Positions 27,920-35,333 of a stretch of DNA of 38,091 nt are shown piece after piece (positions within the stretch are counted from its first letter, which is position 1; the number at the start of each line of letters is the position of its first letter). The notes beneath the pieces were generated by a model. The model was not told where the DNA came from and did not search any database. It worked only from the letters and a program-made list of their open reading frames with translations. The stretch comes from Candidatus Lindowiibacteriota bacterium (GTDB taxonomy: Bacteria; Lindowbacteria; 2-12-FULL-62-27), in the NCBI GenBank assembly GCA_023249255.1, contig JAHFCY010000002.1, positions 3,845-41,935 on the forward strand, in the 5' to 3' direction. The position numbers and the translations under genes are program-made.

Positions 27920-29338
27920 ATGGCAGAACCCGAGGGAGAAAAGGACCTGAAAAGTGAGAAAGAAGCGGGGGCGGACCGCCTTGACCTGAAAGTGATTGGG
28001 ATCGGTGGTGCCGGTGGTAATGCAATAAACCGTATGATTGATGTTGGAATTAGTGGTGTTGAATTCGTAGCTATGAATACGGATTCCCAAGTCTTGAAAA
28101 GCTGCCGAGCGCCGAACAGACTGCTCCTCGGCGAGAACCTGACGGGGGGACTCGGCGCCGGCGGAAAGCCCGAGATTGGTCGAAAGGCGGCGAATGAAGA
28201 TCGAGATGGCATTCTGGGTATGTTAGAGGGAGCCAAAATGATATTTCTCACCGCTGGTATGGGCGGAGGTACAGGAACGGGGGCAGCACCTGTGGTTGCT
28301 GAACTGTCCAAAGAACTGGGCATTCTGACGGTTGGTATCGTCACAAAGCCGTTTGCGTTCGAAGGCCCGGTGCGGCTCAGGAACGCCGAGGATGGCATCA
28401 TGGAACTCAAGGAGCACGTCGATACCCTCATCACTATTCCGAACGACAAGATCCTCGAAGTTTGCACAGAGAGGCTGTTCATCAACGATGCTTTTGCTCG
28501 CGTAGACGACACGCTCCGGCAGGCCATCCAGGGAGTTTCGTCCATCATTGCCGACGAGGGCGTCATCAACGTCGATTTTGCAGATATTAGGACTGTCATG
28601 GGCGAACGTGGAGAGGCGCTCATGGGCATAGGTCTAGCATCGGGCGAAAACCGTGCGAAAGTGGCGGTAATGCAGGCAATGCGCAATCCCCTTACGGAGA
28701 ATTTATCGATCACAGGAGCCAAGTCGGTTCTCCTCTGGATCCGCGGGGGGGTTGATTTCGAAATGCGGGAATTTAGCCAGATCGCGACGATGGTTCAAGA
28801 GGAGGCTGGTGGCGGAACCAACATAATCACCGGTTACAGTATCGACCAATCTCTAGTTGACCGTATTCAGGTTATCTTGATTGCATCGGGCATTCGAAAG
28901 TCGGCTGTAAAACAGAAGACCTATGCAAAGGACGAGGTGTCACAAATGCCTGCCATATCGTCCCCCGCTTGGAGAGTTGTGGCAGGCGGACGGATTGTTA
29001 GAACCGTCGTTTCTGGGATTGAAGGGAATCTGGTACTTCAAGAGGAGCAAGAGGAACTGGATATTCCCAGTTTCCTTCGGAGGGCAAAGCCAGGAAATAA
29101 GGGCTCGATAGCAGTAAGTACGTCTTATGACCTTGCAGATTTCCGGCGCGATCACGTCTGGATAATGGAAAATCGCCAGAGTCTGCCTGAGCGATACGAT
29201 GGGCAGTGGATAGCCGTCAAAAACGAGAAAGTCATTGCCCACTTCCAAGATTTGGACGCGTTGCTCTCCGCACTACCCAATGCCGCACATACTTGCATTG
29301 AACATCTCACGCGGGATGAGCCAGACGTGGTCCAATGA
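27920..29338 (+). CDS. FtsZ paralogue fused to a C-terminal DUF5678-like domain
   Basis: 472 residues from the ATG at 27920 (GGAG 8 bases upstream). The GTPase domain is well kept: GIGGAGGNA (27-35), AMNTDSQVL (51-59), the tubulin signature GGGTGTG (115-121), and the T7 synergy loop NVDFADI (217-223) with its catalytic Asp. After the core (about 325) comes a variable linker containing EELDIPSFLRR (378-388), which matches the conserved FtsZ C-terminal peptide that binds FtsA, ZipA and other partners. In ordinary FtsZ the protein ends about here; this one continues with a DUF5678-like domain (about 405-465: DHVWIMENRQSLPERYDGQWIAV, KVIAHFQDLDALLSAL). The stop overlaps the next ATG (ATGA). Because it lies in an island with accessory genes, it is probably a second FtsZ, not the housekeeping one. 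Fusion and coupling suggest regulated assembly or turnover; that role is inference. Confidence 0.88.
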   Translation: MAEPEGEKDLKSEKEAGADRLDLKVIGIGGAGGNAINRMIDVGISGVEFVAMNTDSQVLKSCRAPNRLLLGENLTGGLGAGGKPEIGRKAANEDRDGILGMLEGAKMIFLTAGMGGGTGTGAAPVVAELSKELGILTVGIVTKPFAFEGPVRLRNAEDGIMELKEHVDTLITIPNDKILEVCTERLFINDAFARVDDTLRQAIQGVSSIIADEGVINVDFADIRTVMGERGEALMGIGLASGENRAKVAVMQAMRNPLTENLSITGAKSVLLWIRGGVDFEMREFSQIATMVQEEAGGGTNIITGYSIDQSLVDRIQVILIASGIRKSAVKQKTYAKDEVSQMPAISSPAWRVVAGGRIVRTVVSGIEGNLVLQEEQEELDIPSFLRRAKPGNKGSIAVSTSYDLADFRRDHVWIMENRQSLPERYDGQWIAVKNEKVIAHFQDLDALLSALPNAAHTCIEHLTRDEPDVVQ

Positions 29339-29769
29339 AACTTCCTGGTTTCTATCAAGGGGCCAAACCTTGTGTCTTCGCCGTGGTGAGGGGCGGCAAT
29401 TCTCTGCATTCGTTTTCGGGCTATGTTCGGTTTGTGATAGATACGGCGGCGGTTCGGACAACACTTTTGGATGCTGATGCGCGGCGTCTGCGAATACCCG
29501 AGGAACTACTAAACCCGAGGGATAAGCTCGTTGGGCTTGGCGGTGCCGTCAGAACCTTTCTTATAGATAAGGCAGAGTTAATATTCGAATCCGCCGATGA
29601 AGATTTTTCCGTGTCCATGGCAATTTGTGTGACGCGCCACGATCTGGATGGAATGCCAACCGATGATAGAGCCAAGGTCGCCGCGCTTGCCTCGGTTCTT
29701 GGCTTGGACTTCATCAACAAGTTCAAACTGCTCTGTGAATATAGAAAAGACGTTGTGCGAATGGAATAG
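29335..29769 (+). CDS. retropepsin-like aspartic protease
   Basis: 144 residues, the size of one retropepsin domain, so the active enzyme would be a dimer. Active-site loop FVIDTAAVRTTL (33-44) carries D36-T37-A38 in place of the usual DTG/DSG; DTA occurs in bacterial and viral family members. The flap region is LVGLGGAVRTFLID (65-78), and the closing LGLDFINKFKL (122-132) matches the LGxDFLxxFxL end of clan AA proteases. No signal peptide or membrane anchor, so cytoplasmic. Its ATG overlaps the stop of the FtsZ-DUF5678-like gene by four bases, which means translational coupling and suggests the two act together, for instance protease and target. Substrate unknown. Confidence 0.82.
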   Translation: MKLPGFYQGAKPCVFAVVRGGNSLHSFSGYVRFVIDTAAVRTTLLDADARRLRIPEELLNPRDKLVGLGGAVRTFLIDKAELIFESADEDFSVSMAICVTRHDLDGMPTDDRAKVAALASVLGLDFINKFKLLCEYRKDVVRME

Positions 29770-29834
29770 AGTGATGTCTCTGTTGCGTGTTAATCACTTG
29801 GTCGGCAGTCATTAACTTGAGGAGGGTTTCGACC

Positions 29835-30443
29835 ATGCTCGACAAGATAAAGGAATGGGATCCGAAGTTGGGGCAAATAATCAGTTGGTTTCTATTTTTA
29901 GTTACAATTTCGTCATTCCATTATTGCGTCGGGTATTACACGCCTTTTGGAATTGCTATTGGTAATTTCTTCTCCCCGTCGGACTACTGTTTCAATAAGT
30001 TGACATCCGTGGTCGGTCAGAACGTGGTTGTATTCATCGTGCTCCTTGTCGCCGCGATTCTTTGTGATGCTTTGAGGAAGTGGCACCCGTCTTTTCTTAA
30101 CGAAGGAACCTTCACTGCGGCCCGCTTGTTACTCCTTATATTGGCCGCCATGGGATTGGCGATGTTCTATTTATATGAAGGGCACGAGGCCGGCGTGGGC
30201 GCGAAAATGCAGCCCCATTCCGTTATTCGTTTGACTTCTCAGGATACACCGCTGAATGCAGTCATCATTGGAGCTTCGAGTAACTACCTATATCTATTGG
30301 AAGTTTCGGATTCTCATACCATCGTAATCCCCCTCTCCTATGTGATGCGCATTGAGACACCGCAAACATTCGTTGTAGCCGCTCGCGGGCGGGACGCAAG
30401 GGGAATGACCGATACTGGTCCGACGCGTTCTACGAATGAGTGA
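29835..30443 (+). CDS. three-helix membrane protein with C-terminal beta-rich domain
   Basis: 202 residues; ATG at 29835 has a strong GGAGGG ribosome site 8 bases upstream. Transmembrane helices at about 15-34, 64-80 and 97-114, then a soluble tail of about 85 residues with beta-strand patterns (SVIRLT, NAVIIGASSNYLYLLEV, HTIVIPLSYVMRIE). No family recognised. It follows the protease gene by 65 bases in the same direction and could belong to the same transcript. Confidence 0.8.
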   Translation: MLDKIKEWDPKLGQIISWFLFLVTISSFHYCVGYYTPFGIAIGNFFSPSDYCFNKLTSVVGQNVVVFIVLLVAAILCDALRKWHPSFLNEGTFTAARLLLLILAAMGLAMFYLYEGHEAGVGAKMQPHSVIRLTSQDTPLNAVIIGASSNYLYLLEVSDSHTIVIPLSYVMRIETPQTFVVAARGRDARGMTDTGPTRSTNE

Positions 30444-30491
30444 ATTCTGTTTTGACCGTTACGGAAATACTGCCAACCGGAAGATCTGAAT

Positions 30492-30668
30492 GTGGCGGCG
30501 GTCAAATTGTCCGACGAGACCGAACTCTGCGAGGGTTGCGGGCAGTTCAAACAAATCGTCGAGGAAGTGGCCGAACCGAGGAAGAGGGGTGATCACAATA
30601 GATTCGATTTGGAACGCCGCCCCCTACTCAATCGGATGATCCCATGGGTGTGCTGGATTTATGAATGA
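30492..30668 (+). CDS. possible small protein with CxxC motif
   Basis: 58 codons from a GTG: VKLSDETELCEGCGQFKQIVEEVAEP and a basic second half. The residue pattern looks protein-like and the frame ends eight bases inside the next gene (stop at 30668, next ATG 30661). A clear ribosome site is missing. It may be a remnant or a small zinc-binding protein. Confidence 0.3.
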   Translation: MAAVKLSDETELCEGCGQFKQIVEEVAEPRKRGDHNRFDLERRPLLNRMIPWVCWIYE

Positions 30669-31185
30669 TTCTGAAATTCGTTCCTACATCGAGCGCGACC
30701 TCAATTCTCTCCTCGACGAATTCTGCAATTCGGACAGATGGTTTTTGCACCGTCAGATATTGATGGCACGGCGAGATCGGAAGCCAGAAGACATGCTTAC
30801 GTATCTTACTTTCCAGACAAAGCGTCGGTCTAACTGGCGTGATGTATTCCCGGATTGGTTCACGGCCAACGCCGCACGTATCCATGAACTCGTGTGTGTG
30901 AAATGGCAGTATTGCATCAAACGGGAGGAAGGCCGCTTCAACGACCAAGTATCCTTCGTGGCCAGCCTTTCGGATGTGGTCGCGGTTCTTACCATGGGTG
31001 TTCCCCCGGTACTTCTTGCAACCATTCTACTCAAGCTTGGCCTTGATAAATTCTGTGGGTGTACCGACACGGCGACCGGCGCTGTCACTGAATACTCTTG
31101 TGGCCATATTACCAAGTCCGGCAGAGCGTGTTCCCGGCGTGTTGGGTCCAGGGGGATACACTGTTTCCAGCACAAAAAATCGTGA
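30661..31185 (+). CDS. membrane protein with C-terminal Cys/His zinc-knuckle-like tail
   Basis: 174 residues. N-terminal soluble helical domain (1-95, Arg/Lys- and Trp-containing), one or two hydrophobic segments (about 104-128, VVAVLTMGVPPVLLATILLKLGL), then a compact tail with C132, C134, C147, H149, C157, C168 and H171. The end pattern CGHITKSGRACSRRV...GIHCFQH resembles the short CxxxTxxGxxCxxxxxxGxxCxxH zinc modules seen at the ends of many accessory proteins. Function unknown; a membrane-linked sensor or effector is possible. Confidence 0.75.
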   Translation: MNDSEIRSYIERDLNSLLDEFCNSDRWFLHRQILMARRDRKPEDMLTYLTFQTKRRSNWRDVFPDWFTANAARIHELVCVKWQYCIKREEGRFNDQVSFVASLSDVVAVLTMGVPPVLLATILLKLGLDKFCGCTDTATGAVTEYSCGHITKSGRACSRRVGSRGIHCFQHKKS

Positions 31186-31195
31186 GGATGCCAAC

Positions 31196-31252
31196 ATGGG
31201 TGGCGGAAGCAATAAGGTAGAAATGGCTCCTACCCTTGACCTCCGGCAGTGA
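31196..31252 (+). CDS. possible 18-residue peptide
   Basis: ATG with GAGG 8 bases upstream encodes MGGGSNKVEMAPTLDLRQ and stops seven bases before the PIN-like gene, which has no clear ribosome site of its own. It could be a coupling leader or chance. Confidence 0.25.
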   Translation: MGGGSNKVEMAPTLDLRQ

Positions 31253-31258
31253 TATTGT

Positions 31259-32113
31259 ATGAAATTGACATATCTATTCGACACATCGGCAATGCGTGGG
31301 GCATCGGTTCAGACGATCGAAAATTTGCAACGGCGCAATTATTACCTGTGCGTGTCTCCGTACTCATTTTGGGAAACGCTTTGCCATCTTGACGAAGGCG
31401 ATTTCGGCCGTTCAAAGGGCCAATTGCTGAAATTCGACCGCGTTGGAATTCTGGACGACCCCCGCGCGGAAATTGAAGCCCCTATATGCAACGCCGATCC
31501 CGATCTCGAAGACCGGTCGCCCGACGGCCATCTGATTAAAGCGGTACTTGTTTCGTTGAGGACATCAGTATCTCTTCGTGCCTTTTACTCTTCCAATATA
31601 CAGGATTCGAAGGGCAGAATGCGTCAGATTTCCGGAATCGCGGACAGGGTGCGTGCCGCCTTGGACGAGGAAGAGAGAAGATACATCAGAATGACCAATG
31701 ATATTGTTCAGGCGCTGGCCTCCGGGACTGTTGCGCACGAAACTGACAGACATCGTCACCGGGCCATATTAGATTTAGTAGAAGGATATGTGATTCAGTT
31801 ATCCCAGCGTGGCGCCTCCGAAATAGGGCTACGAGCTCGTCTCATCAATGATTCTTACATTCACTATGCCTACATTTTTATTCGGGCGTTGAAACTCTTT
31901 CAGTTCCGTAATACTCAACTTTCCAGAAATGATTATGAGGACGGTAGAATATGCCTCCATTTAAAATTGAATGTGCCATACTGTCTTGTCACGGCCGATA
32001 AAAGACAGAAGGAAACGATTGAGGAAATAATTGCGATTGTACGCCGACTCGACGATCCCCAATTCCAAATTATCCCCACGGTCACACATTTAGATTCACT
32101 ACGAGGAGCATGA
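31259..32113 (+). CDS. PIN-like domain protein (putative ribonuclease)
   Basis: 284 residues, roughly twice a minimal PIN domain. Acidic residues occur in PIN order: D8 in YLFDTSAMR, E39 in SPYSFWETL, the cluster N224-D225-E227-D228 in SRNDYEDGRICLHLKL, and D247 in PYCLVTADKRQ. The long central helical insert (about 80-210) is unusual. PIN proteins cleave RNA and are often toxins, but no antitoxin-like gene lies directly before it, except a possible 18-codon frame. Assignment rests on motif order only. Confidence 0.68.
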   Translation: MKLTYLFDTSAMRGASVQTIENLQRRNYYLCVSPYSFWETLCHLDEGDFGRSKGQLLKFDRVGILDDPRAEIEAPICNADPDLEDRSPDGHLIKAVLVSLRTSVSLRAFYSSNIQDSKGRMRQISGIADRVRAALDEEERRYIRMTNDIVQALASGTVAHETDRHRHRAILDLVEGYVIQLSQRGASEIGLRARLINDSYIHYAYIFIRALKLFQFRNTQLSRNDYEDGRICLHLKLNVPYCLVTADKRQKETIEEIIAIVRRLDDPQFQIIPTVTHLDSLRGA

Positions 32114-32246
32114 TCAACGTGCCGACGCTTCCTTTTTTACGTGGTTACGCATGGAAAACGAGATAAACTGGGGATTGTTATCCTTAATACCATACATAAG
32201 AGAGGTCGCGGCCCGGTGGTCATCCTGACCTCCGGCATATTACATC

Positions 32247-32375
32247 TCACTTCAACTCCCTCAGCCCCAATTCATCCAGCACCCACGAAATGTCGATGGT
32301 AAATCCCTTGTCCTTGAACTGCCCCTCAAGCCCGTGGAGATGGTCCTTCATGAGTTCGATCAGTCGTGGCCGCAT
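32247..32375 (-). CDS. small uncharacterised protein or gene remnant
   Basis: 42 codons from the ATG at 32375, which has GAGGA about 8-9 bases upstream (IELMKDHLHGLEGQFKDKGF, then WVLDELGLRELK). The frame is open to an ATG at 32507, and the part just upstream (SFFIEDPK) also looks coding, so this may be the 3' end of a gene cut when the neighbouring IS element arrived. No family recognised. Confidence 0.4.
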   Translation of the reverse strand: MRPRLIELMKDHLHGLEGQFKDKGFTIDISWVLDELGLRELK

Positions 32376-32590
32376 CTTGGGATCCTCTATGAAAAAAGAA
32401 GTCAAGGGTAGACTTTCCCCGTCAGCCGAAGGCTGAAGATGCGCTGCTTCGGCGGATATGATGTGTGGATCAGACGAAACGTTTTGACACCTCGTGGATT
32501 GTCCCATTACCGTATGCGTTCACGACCGATGCTGACCTGGTTCCCGAATCCTTCCCACAGGGTTCGACTACTCCTCTATCCGAGACTCGC

Positions 32591-32804
32591 GACCGCCTCG
32601 ACGCCCCCTTGAAGAGGGCGGCGAGGGGCTGCGGTCTATGGGAACAACGGGTCTGAGGGGTCGAGCGGCCAACCCCGGCGAGAGACTGAACCCAGCGTGG
32701 GAACGTCTAGAACCCCTAATCGGACCTTGTGCTCGACCGACCGTCGGGAACCGAAACCGTCGTGAGAACGGATGCGGCATGGGAAAAGCCCTTCGGTGTT
32801 TTCC
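32591..32804 (-). ncRNA. candidate bridge/seek RNA region of the IS110-type element
   Basis: The gene-free stretch next to the transposase stop has a long hairpin (32591-32636): GACCGC pairs with GCGGTC and, inside, CTCGaCGCCC pairs with GGGCGgCGAG around a short loop. More GC-rich short stems follow (near 32745-32765). In IS1111-type members the guide RNA lies in the 3' non-coding end, in IS110 proper in the 5' end; here only the 3' side has room. The RNA itself is inferred. Confidence 0.4.
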
Positions 32805-33869
32805 TCAGACTCGTTGAGTATGTGTCAGGAATCGATCCGGATCGAACGCCTCCTTTCGCTTCCACATCGCCCAGACCGTTGTGAGGATTTTGCGTTGAGT
32901 CGTCAGGCGCGCGTGGACGGGATTGAGGTTGCGTTTGCGCAGGTCGAGATAATAGTGCGCGACGGCATTTTTGCCGGAGTTACGTTTCATCGCCCCGATG
33001 AATGCCCGGCGCGTCGCGGATTTCAGTACGCCGAGTCCCTGCCGGGAGAGATGCCGGCGACCGAGCTGCTTGCCGGCGGACGACCGATCAACGACGCCCA
33101 GCCGGCCATAGCTACAGAGTTGGGATTTGTGTTGGAAGCGATCCGGCGTTTGGATGTAGGCCGAAAACTCGCAGGCGGTGATGATGCCGATGCCGGGGAT
33201 GGTCCGGAACCGGCCGACCTCCTCGAAGGCACGGCTCATCTTATGGACGTGGCTGAGAATCTCCTTGCGAGCGGCCATGAGTTCATCCAACACGCGATAC
33301 CATGCGCGGAGGCGCACCTGAGCCACGTCGGGAAGAGCCTCCATCGCCCCTTCGCGTCGCTGCGGGTGATAGATCTGCGTGGCCGACGGGTCGACGCCGT
33401 ATTGGTTGTAAGATTTTCGGACGCGGTTCTTCATTTTGACGATTTCACGAACAATCGTCTCGTATTGCTGGACGGCTCGCCGGAATGCGACACGTGCGGG
33501 GTCGATGGAGTGATAGACCTCGACGATGGCGCCGATGCGGAAAAGGTTTGCAAGTTTGTAGGCGTCGACGGGGTCGCTTTTGGTGTCCGCCTCGGCGATG
33601 AGGCGGTTGCGTCTGGGGTCGACGGAGATGATGCGGTCTACCAGGGGCGTCAACTGTTCGACGAACCATTGCGCCATCGCCGATTCCTCGATGACGAGGG
33701 TCACCGGCGCCGGAAATACGCCGATGGCTTTCTTGAGCGCATCAATTTTGGTGGGCAAGTCGCGGAACCGGCGAATCAACGTGCCGCCCCTGTCCATTCC
33801 GCACAAGTCACACGTTCTGAGATGGCCGTCCATTCCGATGATGGTTCCTGTTGCCTTGTCTATCGTCAT
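32805..33869 (-). CDS. IS110-family transposase
   Basis: 354 residues from the ATG at 33869, which has a perfect AGGAGG about 7 bases upstream (a longer frame to 33923 lacks this). The N-terminal RuvC-like DEDD domain shows IGMDGH (D14), VIEES (E61/E62) and DTKSDPVDAYKLA (D99, D102). The C-terminal Transposase_20 domain shows FRTIPGIGIITACEFSAYI and the Ser-bearing DRSSAGK. These recombinases cut and join DNA through an RNA-guided complex, leaving no target duplication or only a short one. Reading frame is intact, so the element may be active. Confidence 0.93.
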   Translation of the reverse strand: MTIDKATGTIIGMDGHLRTCDLCGMDRGGTLIRRFRDLPTKIDALKKAIGVFPAPVTLVIEESAMAQWFVEQLTPLVDRIISVDPRRNRLIAEADTKSDPVDAYKLANLFRIGAIVEVYHSIDPARVAFRRAVQQYETIVREIVKMKNRVRKSYNQYGVDPSATQIYHPQRREGAMEALPDVAQVRLRAWYRVLDELMAARKEILSHVHKMSRAFEEVGRFRTIPGIGIITACEFSAYIQTPDRFQHKSQLCSYGRLGVVDRSSAGKQLGRRHLSRQGLGVLKSATRRAFIGAMKRNSGKNAVAHYYLDLRKRNLNPVHARLTTQRKILTTVWAMWKRKEAFDPDRFLTHTQRV

Positions 33870-34048
33870 TGCGGACCTCCTGTTGTTGGGATATGGTGGC
33901 TCTTCAAATGAGCACCGGCACACACTATCTCAACAGCATATCCGCTTTTCTTATTACCCCGGCCGCCTGACGCGGCGTCCAGTTATCGATCGCCGGCACC
34001 GGCTCATCCATAAATTTGGTGAACACCCAAACCAGAGAGGGGCAAAAT

Positions 34049-34318
34049 ATGCTGTTCTTTGCTCGACCGACTCGCGTGGAGACCGAAATTTTAAGGATAT
34101 TAGAGGATGGGGATTTGACGGGATATGAAATCTGTCGGAGACTCCGGGAGGTGGATCCCTATGCGCTCATGATGGGGGAGGGTCTGCTGTATCCAATCCT
34201 TCAGCACATGGTGCATCGGAAGTTTATTTATGGAGAATGGAGAATAAATGAGAGAGGGAGGAAACGCAGATACTACAAGCTGACAAAATGCGGGCTAGAA
34301 AAAATTAAAACGCCGTAG
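34049..34318 (+). CDS. PadR-like winged-helix transcriptional regulator
   Basis: 89 residues from the ATG at 34049 (AGAGGGG ribosome site; an upstream in-frame start at 34016 is less likely). PadR pattern: ETEILRILEDGDLTGYEICRRLRE (helices 1-2), GEGLLYPILQHMVHRKFIYGEW (recognition helix and wing), then GRKRRYYKLTKCGLEKI. It is a short, N-terminal-type PadR without the usual C-terminal dimer helix. It probably binds its own promoter and controls the cassette. Confidence 0.85.
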   Translation: MLFFARPTRVETEILRILEDGDLTGYEICRRLREVDPYALMMGEGLLYPILQHMVHRKFIYGEWRINERGRKRRYYKLTKCGLEKIKTP

Positions 34319-34334
34319 CAACTTACGGGTCTTG

Positions 34335-34456
34335 GCACTGTCTGTCCTCCCGGATCACTTCTCCTGTTGCATAGAGGGGGCTATTCCAAATAGGAGGACG
34401 GACAAATGGCCCCCGCATTATTTTTTGATCGTGTTTTTATTTAACGCCGACAGCGC
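34335..34456 (+). promoter_or_regulatory. structured 5' leader / translational attenuator, copy 2
   Basis: Same design as copy 1: outer arms GCACTGTC (34335-34342) and GACAGCGC (34449-34456, one G-U pair), inner hairpin GGGGGC (34376-34381) with GCCCCC (34409-34414) that encloses AGGAGG (34392-34397) and an ATG, and a small CTATT/AATAG stem just before AGGAGG. The base pairs survive although the sequences around them differ, which supports a working RNA structure. Confidence 0.55.
34406..34444 (+). CDS. leader peptide (12 residues), copy 2
   Basis: Encodes MAPALFFDRVFI with AGGAGG 8 bases upstream; copy 1 has MAPTFFCDSVFI. Equal length, equal spacing to the next ORF (26 bases) and a shared MAP...F.D.VFI pattern argue for a translated, selected frame. 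Confidence 0.5.
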   Translation: MAPALFFDRVFI

Positions 34457-34470
34457 ATGTTGCCGATCTG

Positions 34471-35034
34471 ATGAGCCGCCGAACGGTCCCAATCCACATG
34501 TTCTTGAAAAATTGCGTCTCCGAGCTATCTCCCGCAGTCGAGGCGTTGGCCATTTCGCCGAAGATATTGAATGGCGAGCGCCCCCCGACCGTCGCGGAAC
34601 TCGTGACGAGATTCCCTCCGATGCGCGTTGTTCTCGAATTTCCAGATCGGACCGGAAGATATTTCCTCCGCCTCATCCAGCGCTTGGAGGCACTTGGGCC
34701 AGAAATTCCGAAGGGTAAGATGATGAGAGAGGCTGCGCTTGTTGTTGACGCCATTGATGACCGCGCGGATACGATTATTTTGTCCGGCATGGCGGATGAA
34801 TATAAGGTGGCGATCCGTGCTTTGACGCAGAAATGTCGAACGATGACTCAGTCCGCACGCAAAGATCGCGCGCCCCAGCGCCCCAAGAAATTTGCCCCGA
34901 AAAAGAAAGACATCCTCAAAGGCGGCGGTCAAGTAAATCCAGAGGCGAACAAGAGGGCGGACATCATCCGATCCCGCGCCGCGCGAACGGGACGTTTCGA
35001 AAAGTTGTTTGACGACGACGATTCGGCGGCGTGA
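34471..35034 (+). CDS. uncharacterised cassette protein, copy 2 (intact)
   Basis: 187 residues. N-terminal domain (1-60: PIHMFLKNCVSELSPAVEAL, LNGERPPTVAELVTRFPPM), a helical middle missing in copy 1 (about 70-100), DTIILSGMADEYKVAIRALTQK (about 100-120), then a strongly basic stretch (KDRAPQRPKKFAPKKKDIL), and an acidic end (FDDDDSAA). No family recognised; it looks like a nucleic-acid-binding adaptor. There is no ribosome site before the ATG, so it probably depends on the upstream leader peptide. Confidence 0.75.
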   Translation: MSRRTVPIHMFLKNCVSELSPAVEALAISPKILNGERPPTVAELVTRFPPMRVVLEFPDRTGRYFLRLIQRLEALGPEIPKGKMMREAALVVDAIDDRADTIILSGMADEYKVAIRALTQKCRTMTQSARKDRAPQRPKKFAPKKKDILKGGGQVNPEANKRADIIRSRAARTGRFEKLFDDDDSAA

Positions 35035-35080
35035 CGGGAGTGTCGAAATAAAATACACGTCCACTTACGAATGAAACTTG

Positions 35081-35098
35081 GTGCCAAAATAGTGCCAA
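35081..35098. repeat. direct repeat GTGCCAA x2, 11-bp period
   Basis: GTGCCAA at 35081 and again at 35092, one helical turn apart, on the left side of the tRNA fragment. Possible arm-type binding sites for the nearby integrase. Confidence 0.4.
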
Positions 35099-35238
35099 GT
35101 CTGCGGTTAAATCCGCTGAATTCGCGTGAGTGCCCGTGAAGCGGACGGGACGGTATAATTTTTCTGTAACTGGTTGGAAGTTGCGTAAATACATGTATAA
35201 AGAGTGGGATGCGAGCGGGATGTATCAGAGGGTAGGTA

Positions 35239-35282
35239 TCGGCTTAGAAGGCCGATGCTCTATCCAACTGAGCTACGGGCGC
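35239..35282 (-). pseudogene. 5' fragment of tRNA-Arg(UCU), probable attachment site
   Basis: Minus strand from 35282: acceptor strand GCGCCCG, TA, D-arm GCTCAGTTGGATAGAGC, anticodon stem/loop with CTTCTAA (anticodon TCT at 35246-35248), closing stem GCCGA at 35239. After this the sequence has no T-arm (no GTTCGAATC) and no acceptor partner, so the gene is cut in or just after the anticodon arm. Tyrosine recombinases commonly cross over in the anticodon arm, and such a gene starts about 210 bases away, so this is most likely one end of an integrated element. Confidence 0.8.
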
Positions 35283-35333
35283 CCAATTGATACTGAATAT
35301 GTTACACAATTATTCGGAAAATCCAAATTCAAC

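Larger units (their letters stand above)
32570..33960 (-). mobile_element. IS110/IS1111-family insertion element (ends approximate)
   Basis: An intact IS110-type transposase plus about 230 bases of structured, gene-free sequence on its 3' side. Total size of about 1.4 kb fits the family. IS110 elements lack terminal inverted repeats of the usual kind, so I cannot place the ends exactly; the next recognised sequence on the right is the PadR cassette (from about 34018). Confidence 0.6.
34018..34945 (+). repeat. diverged duplicate, copy 2 of the PadR-leader-ORF cassette
   Basis: Same orientation as copy 1 (26040-26935) and here complete. The two copies enclose about 7 kb that holds the FtsZ-like/retropepsin pair, the PIN-like gene and the IS110 element. 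Confidence 0.85.

Noticed and set aside
32772-33911. 379-codon plus-strand frame opposite the transposase
   Set aside because: The minus frame has all IS110 motifs and an AGGAGG start; the plus frame is its complement.
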